Source: CAYNXB01 sp964401045
GTDB taxonomy: Bacteria; Pseudomonadota; Alphaproteobacteria; Sphingomonadales; Sphingomonadaceae
Direction of reading: 5' to 3'
Assembly (NCBI GenBank): GCA_964401045.1
Contig: CAYNXB010000034.1
Location: 1-27,514 of the forward strand
Length of the DNA: 27,514 nucleotides
Shown: in pieces, positions 17,105 to 24,498 of the stretch
How the letters are laid out: each line of letters starts with the position of its first letter
Numbering within the stretch: position 1 is the stretch's first letter
Program-made: the position numbers and the translations under genes
The notes under the pieces: generated by a model
Told to the model about the DNA's origin: nothing
Seen by the model: the letters and a program-made list of their open reading frames with translations, nothing else
Database searches by the model: none

Positions 17105-18076
17105 TTATCGCGAGCCCACGGCGGGAACGATTCCGCGCTCCTGCATCCAGTCGAACAGGCGGTTTCCCCACAGGTCGACGGTCATGGAGAAGTTCGGAAC
17201 TTCATACACGTGCAGCTCGGCCTTCTGACCGGCCGTTTTCCAGATCGAGAACAGCGCGATCAGCCCGTCGGTCACCGGCCCGTGGTCCGCTTCGGTGACG
17301 AGGAACAGCGGGGGCGCATTTTCGCCCGCCGCGACATCCTGCAACGCGGGGCCGAAAATCGATACGATGAAATCGGGTTTGGTCTCGGGCGGCCCCTCGG
17401 CCATCAGCGCGCCGAACGCCACCCCTCCCCCGGCGGACGTCCCGATCATGCCGATGCGCGAGCGGTCCAGATGCCATTCGCCCGCCTTGCGGTCGGCCAG
17501 TTGCAGCGCCGCCTGTCCATCGGCCGTCGCCAGCCGGAGCACTTCCGAAAGGGCCGGGTCGTCTGGTGACGGATTGGCGTTGCCATTGCGAATCTCGAGC
17601 TTGGGGAACTTGACGGCGGCGGCCGCACCCCCTGGCGGGGGCGACGCGGGTTGCGCAAGGCGTTGGGGATCAATCTGCAAAGTGCGATATTCGAGCAGGA
17701 GGACCGTGACGCCGTGATCGAGAAAGGCCGCGATCTCGCCGTCGGTTTCATCCCCGAGGCCGAGAACCCGCAGGCCGCCGCCAGGCAGCATGACTACGGC
17801 TGTGCCATTGGCTTTGCCGGGAGCCGGCCGATAGACCGCAATCCGCGGCTCGCGCGTGTTGTACACACTCTCCCGGCCCCGCTCGCCAGTGACAAATCGA
17901 TCGAACTTCCAGTTTTCGGAGCCCGCCGCGGCCCCATCGTAGAGCGGGCCGGAGTAAACCGGCTCCGGCAGCGCCCGCGAAGATGCCTGTACCGGGGCAA
18001 CGAAGCCCAGCAATGCGCCACACCCGGCCAGCCAAATCCGCCACGCTCCGTTCGAACCGGCAGCGCGCACGCTCAT
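17105..18076 (-). CDS. Exported alpha/beta hydrolase (esterase/BD-FAE-like)
   Basis: The 323-residue protein begins with a Sec-type signal (hydrophobic stretch ~12-28, probable cleavage after VQA near residue 31), so it acts in the periplasm. VVMLPGGGLRVL (95-106) is the oxyanion-hole region. GTSAGGG (212-218) is the nucleophile elbow with S214. FLVTEADHGPVTD (~258-270) carries the expected aspartate D264. Where relatives have a GGHGF-type histidine loop before the last helix, this protein reads YEVPNFSMTVDLW, with no histidine. H265 next to the aspartate is the only nearby one. The ATG at 18076 overlaps the P450 stop by 4 nt. An ester substrate is inferred from fold only. Confidence 0.8.
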   Translation of the reverse strand: MSVRAAGSNGAWRIWLAGCGALLGFVAPVQASSRALPEPVYSGPLYDGAAAGSENWKFDRFVTGERGRESVYNTREPRIAVYRPAPGKANGTAVVMLPGGGLRVLGLGDETDGEIAAFLDHGVTVLLLEYRTLQIDPQRLAQPASPPPGGAAAAVKFPKLEIRNGNANPSPDDPALSEVLRLATADGQAALQLADRKAGEWHLDRSRIGMIGTSAGGGVAFGALMAEGPPETKPDFIVSIFGPALQDVAAGENAPPLFLVTEADHGPVTDGLIALFSIWKTAGQKAELHVYEVPNFSMTVDLWGNRLFDWMQERGIVPAVGSR

Positions 18077-19281
18077 GCTTCGAGGCCGACGAAGAACATC
18101 GGCGTGCTGGTCGGCCCCAGTTCCGGAAGGCGAGTCATTTCGAGCTCGCCATCGAGCCCGAACGATTGCGTTCGCGCAAGCAACTCTTCGATGAAGATGC
18201 GCAGCTCCAGCCGCACCAGCCCGCTCCCCGCGCATTGGTGCGGCCCACGCCCGAACGCCAGATGCGCCTGGATATTCGTGCGATTGAGCCGGAATGTGTC
18301 GGGATCGTCGAACACGCGGTCGTCGCGGTTCGCCGAGGCATAGACCATGGTCACCGGTTCGCCTTCGGGAATGGTCCGGCCGTGCATGTCCAGATCGCGC
18401 GTGGTTGTGCGCGCGAACCCGCGATAGGGCGAATAGAGCCGGAGAAGCTCCTCAATCGCCGCCGGAATGAGATCGGGCCGATTGCGCAGGTCCTCCTGCA
18501 AGGCCGGGTCCCGGGTCAGGTGCACGCACATGCTGCCAAACAGCGGCGGCGGCGCCATCAGCCCCACCACCAGCGCCTGCCGCAGCGTTGCCACCACGTA
18601 GTCGAACGGTATGTTTCCGAACGGCGTTTCCTCGATCAGGAGCGCCGAGGCAGGATCTAATTCGGGCAGGCGCGGATGATCGCGGCGATCCTCGGCAAGC
18701 TCGCGCGCTATCTCATAGAGCTCGCCGCTGGTCTTCGCGACCTGGTCCGTGTTCTGGGTCCGCCACGCCACGTTATACAGGCGCGCGACCTCCGCCAGCT
18801 TGTAGGCATGCTGCGGCTCCAGATTGAGCCATTCGACGGCGACCCAGGCGGGAAAGATCGTCGCGAAATCGCTCGACATGTCGCCGCGGCCCGCCGCGAT
18901 CATGCGATCGAGCTCGCGGCCGGCATGTTCGCGCAAGACCGGCTCCATCTGCTTCACCCGAGTGGCTCGCAAAGTTCGGTCGAGCGCGCGCCGGTAAGGC
19001 GTGTGCTCCGGCGGGTCTTTGCCGAGGGGCGGCCGCCGCTTTCCCAGGGACATGTTCGGAATCACGTTGATCCTGGAGGTTATGAAAAGCTCCGGATCGG
19101 TCACCGCCGCGACGATGTCATCATACCGCGTCAACGCCCAGAACCCGCCGTGCGCGGTGGAATGCGCGAGCGGGCAAGTGTCGCGCAGGCGACGGTATTC
19201 GGCATGGGGGCTGTCGAACGTCTCCGCCACAGTAGGGTCGAAATCGTCCCCGGCTGCCTCACGCGGCAAACCATCTGGCAC
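18073..19281 (-). CDS. Cytochrome P450
   Basis: This soluble bacterial P450 has no membrane anchor. With the GTG at 19281 it is 402 residues, the usual length. AAGGAAGG lies 7 nt before this GTG; an ATG at 19392 would give 439 residues but lacks such a site and would sit inside a predicted operator. The heme loop FGRGPHQCAG holds the thiolate C350. ExxR is E278-R281 (EELLR), and RDDRVFDDPDTFRLNR is the PERF-like region. Helix I reads VVGLMAPPPLFGS (A243, P244, P245) where most P450s have (A/G)GxD/E-T-T. The acid-alcohol pair for O2 activation is thus missing. No ferredoxin or reductase gene is nearby. Translationally coupled to the hydrolase. Confidence 0.92.
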   Translation of the reverse strand: MPDGLPREAAGDDFDPTVAETFDSPHAEYRRLRDTCPLAHSTAHGGFWALTRYDDIVAAVTDPELFITSRINVIPNMSLGKRRPPLGKDPPEHTPYRRALDRTLRATRVKQMEPVLREHAGRELDRMIAAGRGDMSSDFATIFPAWVAVEWLNLEPQHAYKLAEVARLYNVAWRTQNTDQVAKTSGELYEIARELAEDRRDHPRLPELDPASALLIEETPFGNIPFDYVVATLRQALVVGLMAPPPLFGSMCVHLTRDPALQEDLRNRPDLIPAAIEELLRLYSPYRGFARTTTRDLDMHGRTIPEGEPVTMVYASANRDDRVFDDPDTFRLNRTNIQAHLAFGRGPHQCAGSGLVRLELRIFIEELLARTQSFGLDGELEMTRLPELGPTSTPMFFVGLEA

Positions 19282-19387
19282 TTGTTTTCCTTCCTTGCGC
19301 GGACCGCCCGGGCGACCAGTCGCCGGGCCAATCCAATCCTGTCGATCGACGGGAGGCGAGCGATCAATATAATCCGGCACATGTCGA

Positions 19388-19401
19388 TGCAAGCGCTATC
19401 A
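19388..19401. promoter_or_regulatory. Predicted LacI-family operator, P450 promoter region, site 1
   Basis: TGCAAGCGCTATCA is a near-palindrome centred on CG, 107 bp upstream of the P450 GTG. It shares TGCAAGCGCT with sites upstream of the LacI-type regulator and the capA-like gene. The CG-centred form is typical of LacI-family operators. Confidence 0.6.
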
Positions 19402-19431
19402 TTTGAGTAGGCAGTGTAGTCCACAGGCAAA

Positions 19432-19445
19432 TGCAAGCGTGTTCA
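19432..19445. promoter_or_regulatory. Predicted LacI-family operator, P450 promoter region, site 2
   Basis: TGCAAGCGTGTTCA matches the shared motif in its first eight bases and in the outer TG...CA. It starts 44 bp from site 1, near four helical turns, and ends just before the mmgE-like stop codon (19447-19449). It is the weakest match of the four. Confidence 0.45.
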
Positions 19446-19446
19446 C

Positions 19447-20829
19447 CTATTTGCTACGAAACAGCGCCCCGACATCATCGAGTTGATCGAGGTTGAGGAT
19501 CGCATCGGCCATGGCGCGGGCCGCCGCCGCGGGCTGAGGACGCGATGCCTTCGCCGTACATTCCACGAACTTCTGCACTCGCTGCTCGTCGGTCAGCGGC
19601 CTCTCGGGCGCTCCGCAGGCGCGGCCAATCGATGCCTCGAACGCTTGCCCACCGTGCAATTCGATGCGGAGCGCGCCGCCGGCCCCTCTCTGCCACGCCT
19701 CCGAACCGCGGAACTCCGCCTCGACCTTGTCCGCCAACGCGAGAATGGCCGGGTCTTCCAATGTCGCGGAAGTGAAATCGTCGAGGCCGACGCGTCCCCG
19801 AACCAGCGCCAGGGCCGTGACGAACGGGATGGAGAACTTCGCGTCGATCAAGGTTTGAGGGGCACGCTTGCGGGCCGGGGGATCGACCAGCATCCGTTGC
19901 GCATCGTCGTGCCCCACCACGATCCGCGCGACCGCCGACGGATCGATCGCATGGTCATTCCGCAAACGCAGCGCGAGTTCGAGACATGCGTGCGTGCCGC
20001 GGCACGTCGGCCAGGGTTTGAAGGTCAGTTCTTCGATCCAGAAGCGGTCACCCAGCCGATCGAGCAACACCTCTGTCGAGAACATTCCCCGGGCGAACAG
20101 TGCGTAAAAGCCCTCCCGCCCTTCGAGGGGCTGTTCGAAACCCGCAACGCCTGCACGGGCCAGGAGTGCGGCGTTGACCGCCGCCTGCGCAGGAAATGCT
20201 TCGCGCACGGCGCGCAACTGCGTCCGCGCGCTGTGCTTGATTTCCCCTGGCATGGTCACCTGGCACAGCATCAGCGAGAGAGCGTCGCGTACGCCCGCGG
20301 CATCGAGCCCCAGCAATCTGGCCGCGCCCGCGGCGGCCCCGAAGGCGGCGACGATCGGCGGCGGATACCAACCCCCGTTCTCCAGCGGATGGCCAACCGA
20401 CAGGCCGATCCGGCAGGAGAGATCTCCGCCAAGCGCGAGCGCCGCCAGAAAGCGTCGGCCGTCGATCGGACCATCTGCCTGCGCCAGGGCGATCAGTGCC
20501 GGGGCGAGGCTCGCATTGGGATGGCCGGGAGCGAGATCGAAGGTGTCTTCGAAATCGAGCGCGTGCGCCATCGCGCCGTTGGCGAAAGCGGCCATCTGGG
20601 CCGATGCCGTGAACCCGGTGCCCAGGATCGTCGCGGGCCCCGCGCCCGATTGCCGCGCAAGAGCGATAAACGGCTGGACCTCGGGGGCGAGACCGCTTGC
20701 CGCCATCGTCACCCCCGCGGCGTCGAGCAGCACTCGCTTGGCGGCGAGCGCGGCCGACGGGGGCAACGCGTCGGTCTCGAACTGCGCGATATGCGCGCTG
20801 AGCCGGTCGCTCAGACCAGCCGCAATCAC
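19447..20829 (-). CDS. MmgE/PrpD family protein
   Basis: This 460-residue protein belongs to the 2-methylcitrate dehydratase/aconitate decarboxylase fold. An all-helical N-terminal domain contains RVLLDAAGVTMAASG and ALDFEDTFDLAPGHPNASLAPAL, the latter corresponding to the family's HxxD-type active-site stretch (here HALDFEDT and GHP). TFKPWPTCRGTHACLELAL and DAKFSIPFVTALAL are in the C-terminal region and are also family hallmarks. The GTG at 20829 lies 1 nt after the transporter stop and gives standard length; an ATG at 20919 would overlap the transporter by 89 nt. The substrate is unknown; no prpB or prpC is nearby, so a methylcitrate role is unlikely. Confidence 0.85.
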   Translation of the reverse strand: MIAAGLSDRLSAHIAQFETDALPPSAALAAKRVLLDAAGVTMAASGLAPEVQPFIALARQSGAGPATILGTGFTASAQMAAFANGAMAHALDFEDTFDLAPGHPNASLAPALIALAQADGPIDGRRFLAALALGGDLSCRIGLSVGHPLENGGWYPPPIVAAFGAAAGAARLLGLDAAGVRDALSLMLCQVTMPGEIKHSARTQLRAVREAFPAQAAVNAALLARAGVAGFEQPLEGREGFYALFARGMFSTEVLLDRLGDRFWIEELTFKPWPTCRGTHACLELALRLRNDHAIDPSAVARIVVGHDDAQRMLVDPPARKRAPQTLIDAKFSIPFVTALALVRGRVGLDDFTSATLEDPAILALADKVEAEFRGSEAWQRGAGGALRIELHGGQAFEASIGRACGAPERPLTDEQRVQKFVECTAKASRPQPAAAARAMADAILNLDQLDDVGALFRSK

Positions 20830-20830
20830 C

Positions 20831-21859
20831 TCAGACCGTCCGCGGCGGCGCGCCTCGCGATTGCGAAAAGCGTGGCGCCAGAGAGAGCAGCGCGATGGCT
20901 GCGATGAGAATTCCCGCACCGATCAGCTCTGCCGAACTGGGCATGGCTCCGGCCCAGAACAGCGCGAGCAGCACCGATCCGCCGACTCCCGCCAGCAGGC
21001 TCGCCGCCCGCTCCAGCGGCACGCAATAGGCGTTCTCCCGCGGATCGAGCAGGATGACGATCGAAACGATGCTGATGAGCGTCAGGGTCAGGCCGATCAC
21101 GACGAGCTCGATCATCACCGGATCGGTCCAGACCGCAACGAAGCCCCAGTAAAGCTCGTCGGTCGGCCCGCCGATGCCGGATGCCGCGATGGCGGCAAGG
21201 GCCAGCACCGAGAGCGGCAAGGCGACGATTTTCTCCTCGACGAAATAACGCCGGATCGAGGCAGGATCGCCGGTCTTGGAGATGCGGTTCATCACCGCCA
21301 GGCGCACGAAGTATCCCAGTGTGTAGAGCACGATGGTCAAGATCGCGATCGGCGGCAGGTTGAAGCCGCCGCGGTCCGACAGTGTCAGCAGCAGCGCGCC
21401 CAGCACCATCGCCAGCGCCACCCAGCTCCACCAGTGCACCCGGCGGCCGAACAGGAAATCGAGCAGCGGGGCGACAAGCAGGATGTCGCCCCGCATCAGC
21501 AGCTGCATGAACGGAATCGAGACGTCACGAATGGTGAACGACAGCGGCACGGTAAACAGGATCAGCGCCGTGCCGACGCCCGAAATGAAGGTGTATTTGG
21601 TCGGAAACGGAATGCGCCTGCCCGCGACGCTGACCGAGTTCGCCGCACGGTGCCAGCCGGACAGCCAGATGAACAGGTAAGTCATCACCAGGCTCAGGAT
21701 CAGCGACGCAGGCAGCGTTTCGACCCCGGTAAGCGGGCGCCCGAGCCCGGCGTGCGGATTGGTCGTGACCCACCGCGTCACCATCACGTTCGGAAGGTAT
21801 AGCAGGAGATAGAGGCCCACCCACGATTCGAGGGACAGCGTCATTCGTGCGCGCGTCAT
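20831..21859 (-). CDS. DMT/EamA-like multi-pass membrane protein, putative transporter
   Basis: The 342-residue protein has about ten hydrophobic helices in two repeats of five. FMQLLMRGDILLVAPLLDFLFGRRVHWWSWVAL-like text around residues 116-145 resembles the drug/metabolite transporter pattern of a helix, a short basic loop and another helix with Gly/Ala packing. Residues MRGD and FGRR are notable. Its ATG overlaps the stop of the capA-like gene by 4 nt. It could move the cluster's substrate or product across the inner membrane. Transporter assignment is by topology and weak motif similarity. Confidence 0.65.
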   Translation of the reverse strand: MTRARMTLSLESWVGLYLLLYLPNVMVTRWVTTNPHAGLGRPLTGVETLPASLILSLVMTYLFIWLSGWHRAANSVSVAGRRIPFPTKYTFISGVGTALILFTVPLSFTIRDVSIPFMQLLMRGDILLVAPLLDFLFGRRVHWWSWVALAMVLGALLLTLSDRGGFNLPPIAILTIVLYTLGYFVRLAVMNRISKTGDPASIRRYFVEEKIVALPLSVLALAAIAASGIGGPTDELYWGFVAVWTDPVMIELVVIGLTLTLISIVSIVILLDPRENAYCVPLERAASLLAGVGGSVLLALFWAGAMPSSAELIGAGILIAAIALLSLAPRFSQSRGAPPRTV

Positions 21860-22992
21860 TGAATTCCCTCCAGCTCGACCATCTCGGCACCCTGGCGATA
21901 TGTGGCGTTCAGCCTCGCCTCTGCAGTCACGGCCCGAAGGTAGTCGACCACCTCCGCATGCTCCGCGCTGCCGGGTTCAGGAAAGCGGGGGACGGCGTCG
22001 CGGCCGATGTGCAGCGGCAGGAAGCCGGCCTTCAACAGCTTGCCCCCGCCTATTTCGAACCGGGCGACCATCGCCAGACGTGAGGCCTTGGGGAAATTGT
22101 ATGCCCCCTCGAAGTCGGGCTCCCATTCCTCCGCCAGCACGCGGATCTCGTTCCAGCTTTTGGACGTGGCGTGCGCCTCATCCATCCACAGGTCGGTGGC
22201 GAAGTTGCACAGGCAATGGAACACCGGCTTGCCGGCGATAACCTGGCACCCCTTGATGATATGCGGATGCCCTCCGATCACCGCATCGGCGCCTGCCTCG
22301 ATAGCGGCGCGGGCGACATCGGTTTCGTAGTCGGCCAGTTGCGCGCGAACGAAGTGGATACCCCAGTGCTGAGAGACGAATACCAGGTCCGCGCTGCGCT
22401 TGGCCTGGCGGATATCGTCCTGCATCGCCGCCAGATCCTCGCGATGCGGGTAGGTATGAATCCGCGCGGGTGTCCCCGGCTGATCGTGCTCGATCTGCTC
22501 ATACACCGTATGCGCGCGCATCGGAGCGCAGCCGGGCCGGCGCTCGTCAGCCCAATAAGCCTGCGGAAGGATGCTCGAATAGGCCAGCAACGCGACGGTC
22601 GTCCCGTCCGCCAGTTCGAATAGGGCAGGCGCGCGGGCTTCAGCGATGTTCGCCCCGGCGCCGAAGACGCGCAGGCCGGCACTTTCAAGGTTCGTCCGGG
22701 TTTCGAAAAACGCTTCCCGGCCCCAATCCATGCAATGATTACCGGCCATCGAAACCGCATTGAACCCGGCGTCTGCCAGCGCCTGTGCCCCCTCGGGGCG
22801 CGCCAGCACAGCGTGGCGCGCCTGCGGCAGGCGCGTGCCGTTCGCGGCAAGACTGGTCTCGAGCTGGCCGAACACGATATCCGCCCGGCGCAGCGTCCCC
22901 GCGGTCGCGGCGAAGCTCTCGTCATAGCGGTCTCGGTCCATCGCCAGGTCGCCGGTTGCGAGTAGAATATGCGTCAATCCGTCCCTCCCCAC
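21856..22992 (-). CDS. CapA family protein (PGA synthesis-type metallophosphoesterase fold)
   Basis: The 378-residue protein carries metallophosphoesterase-fold motifs: ATGDLAM (D15), FGQLETSL with E45, AGNHCMDWG (N85, H86, D89), VSQHWG (H209) and GGHPHI (H242, H244). These make a dinuclear metal site likely. The family is named after poly-gamma-glutamate synthesis, but many members have no capsule link, and there is no capB or capC here. No signal peptide is visible, so cytosolic. The start may be GTG at 22992 or TTG at 22977; GGGAGGG sits 5 nt before the TTG, which favours the shorter form. First structural gene after the operator at 23032-23045. Confidence 0.82.
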   Translation of the reverse strand: MGRDGLTHILLATGDLAMDRDRYDESFAATAGTLRRADIVFGQLETSLAANGTRLPQARHAVLARPEGAQALADAGFNAVSMAGNHCMDWGREAFFETRTNLESAGLRVFGAGANIAEARAPALFELADGTTVALLAYSSILPQAYWADERRPGCAPMRAHTVYEQIEHDQPGTPARIHTYPHREDLAAMQDDIRQAKRSADLVFVSQHWGIHFVRAQLADYETDVARAAIEAGADAVIGGHPHIIKGCQVIAGKPVFHCLCNFATDLWMDEAHATSKSWNEIRVLAEEWEPDFEGAYNFPKASRLAMVARFEIGGGKLLKAGFLPLHIGRDAVPRFPEPGSAEHAEVVDYLRAVTAEARLNATYRQGAEMVELEGIQ

Positions 22993-23031
22993 CCGCTAAG
23001 CGCCCCCAGCGGGAGGCGGGGTAACGGGGGA

Positions 23032-23045
23032 CGTAAGCGCTTGCA
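23032..23045. promoter_or_regulatory. Predicted LacI-family operator upstream of the capA-like operon
   Basis: On the minus strand it reads TGCAAGCGCTTACG, containing the perfect 8-bp palindrome AAGCGCTT (23035-23042). It lies about 40 bp upstream of the capA-like GTG, in the gap between that gene and the regulator gene. A promoter could overlap it, but no convincing -35/-10 pair was found. Confidence 0.65.
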
Positions 23046-23089
23046 ATGGCTAAATCACGCCGCTCGATCCTGCCGCAGCAAGGCCCGCA

Positions 23090-24085
23090 TCAAACGCTTT
23101 CGCGTGCAATCAGCCGGAACCCCACGTCGACGTTGCAAGGCTGAATTTCATCGCCGTCCTGGTGCCGGGTGATCGCCGCCATTACCTCGCGCGCGATGTG
23201 GGCGCCGTCGATATCGACCGTGCTGATCGTGGGCCGCATCTCGCCCGCGATCGCGCTATTGCCGAAGCCCATCACGGCGAGGTCTCCGGGGACCTTCAAC
23301 CCGGCGCTCTGCGCTTCCACGATCATTCCCTGCGCGAGATAGTCCGATCCGCAGATCACCACGTCGGGCATCCGGGGCAACCGCCGCATCTCTGCGAAGG
23401 TCCGTCGAGCGTGCCCGAAGCGGGACGGAACATCGATCAGGGTTTCCGTCGGAGCCTCCGCCCCGACCGCTTCCCATTCCTTGAGGAAGCCGGCGCGGCG
23501 AAGATGGGCGCGCGGGCCTTCAGCCGTAATGAGATGAGGCCGCGTATAGCCGCGCGAGGCGAGGAACCGCGCGATTTCACGGCCCGCGTCCTGATGTGAA
23601 AAGCCGATTGCGATGCCGACGGGATGTTCCGGCAGCTCCCAAATCTGGATGAACAGCGCTTTTCCGCGACGAACGGTTTCGACGATCTCGTCGCTCACTG
23701 GCCCGGTGCAGATGATCGCATCGACGCGCCGCGCGAGCGACGTGCGAATGAGGTCCTTGGTACGATCGACGGACGTGCCGGTCAGCCCGAGCATGACGTT
23801 GTTCCCGCTCATCGTCAGCTCATCGACCATGCTCTCGATCGTGTCGCTGAACAGCGACTGCTCGAGATGCGGGATCAGGACGGCGACCATCCGGCTACGG
23901 TTGGATGCGAGGCCGCCCGCTAGAGCGTTGGGGATATATCCCGTGAAATCGACCGCCTCACGGATGCGATCACTGGTCGCCTTGGCGACCACCTTGGGAT
24001 TGTTCAGGAACCGGCTGACGGTCGCCGACGATACACCTGCCCGCTCCGCAACATCGTCAAGCGTCGGTGGGCGGTCATCCTTCAT
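23090..24085 (-). CDS. LacI-family transcriptional regulator
   Basis: The 331-residue repressor-type protein has an N-terminal helix-turn-helix, TLDDVAERAGVSSATVSRFLN (about 8-28), and a hinge with PNALAGGLASNRS (~52-64) that keeps the minor-groove leucine. The periplasmic-binding-like effector domain (65-331) includes DVVICGSDYLAQGMI and VPGDLAVMGFGNS, both family hallmarks. AAGGAGA lies just before its ATG. It likely binds the four AAGCGCT-type palindromes in this window, including one about 80 bp upstream of itself, which suggests autoregulation. The effector is probably a sugar or a breakdown product, but this is unproven. Confidence 0.93.
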   Translation of the reverse strand: MKDDRPPTLDDVAERAGVSSATVSRFLNNPKVVAKATSDRIREAVDFTGYIPNALAGGLASNRSRMVAVLIPHLEQSLFSDTIESMVDELTMSGNNVMLGLTGTSVDRTKDLIRTSLARRVDAIICTGPVSDEIVETVRRGKALFIQIWELPEHPVGIAIGFSHQDAGREIARFLASRGYTRPHLITAEGPRAHLRRAGFLKEWEAVGAEAPTETLIDVPSRFGHARRTFAEMRRLPRMPDVVICGSDYLAQGMIVEAQSAGLKVPGDLAVMGFGNSAIAGEMRPTISTVDIDGAHIAREVMAAITRHQDGDEIQPCNVDVGFRLIARESV

Positions 24086-24163
24086 CGAAATTCTCCTTGG
24101 CCGCTACGTGCCCGAGCAGCGCCCGAGATTCAATCTCCTGCGACCGCTCGGGAAGCGGCATTG

Positions 24164-24177
24164 GGAAAGCGCTTGCA
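24164..24177. promoter_or_regulatory. Predicted LacI-family operator upstream of the regulator gene
   Basis: On the minus strand it reads TGCAAGCGCTTTCC, with the palindrome AAGCGCTT at 24167-24174. It shares an uninterrupted AAGCGCTTGCA with the site upstream of the capA-like gene (plus-strand reading). It lies about 80 bp upstream of the regulator's ATG. Confidence 0.65.
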
Positions 24178-24217
24178 TGACAGCCTGGCTCGATCCGGCA
24201 CTCGCGCGGGATAAGGG

Positions 24218-24238
24218 CGGTGTTCGCAATTAACACCG
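24218..24238. repeat. Inverted repeat CGGTGTT/AACACCG
   Basis: Seven-base arms flank a seven-base spacer. There is no T tract on either side, so it is not a standard terminator. It sits upstream of the LacI-type gene and could be a second regulator's site. It borders a short AT-rich stretch (24238-24275), in contrast to the GC-rich surroundings. Confidence 0.35.
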
Positions 24239-24356
24239 TGAAATTACAATATCTTCTTCTGCAATTGGCACCCGGTGTGCTGGGCGAATGTGGGGCACGG
24301 TCGTTTGGTGCAAGCGCCCGGCATCAAGGCGCGGTGACGAGGGGAAAAGGAGGACT

Positions 24357-24480
24357 CTATACGGAGCCGCTTTCCCAGTCTTTCTTCAGCATGTGCTCGT
24401 AATTGCCGCCGAGCACCCCGCTCATCTTCGTGCCCTTCGCCCCGTCGGCGGTGGCGAAATCGCCCAGGCACGCCGCGATC
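24357..24480 (-). pseudogene. Possible C-terminal gene remnant or small ORF
   Basis: Between the regulator and glpK (24086-24498, 413 bp without a confident gene), the minus strand has an open frame of about 41 codons ending in TAG at 24357-24359. Its text (GDFATADGAKGTKMSG, then GGNYEHMLKKDWESGSV) looks like real protein with normal codon use rather than random frame. An ATG at 24425 would give only 22 residues with a poor ribosome site. I do not recognise the family. It may be the tail of a lost gene, or a small protein. Confidence 0.25.
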
Positions 24481-24498
24481 GCTCAAGGCGCCGCGCTG

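Noticed and set aside
19282..19392. 37-residue N-terminal extension of the P450 from the ATG at 19392
   Set aside because: It makes the protein longer than usual and overlaps a predicted operator. The GTG at 19281 has a strong AAGGAAGG site.
20174..21802. 542-codon plus-strand open frame
   Set aside because: It is antisense to the MmgE/PrpD and transporter genes, both of which have convincing family features. Its own text is low-complexity and Arg/Gln/Asp-rich.
24309..24322. Fifth LacI-type operator (TGCAAGCGCCCGGC)
   Set aside because: Only the left half matches and the right half breaks the palindrome. No clear start of a gene lies just downstream.
24220..24402. 60-codon plus-strand open frame
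   Set aside because: It has a GTG start without a ribosome site, no recognisable features, and overlaps regulatory-looking sequence.
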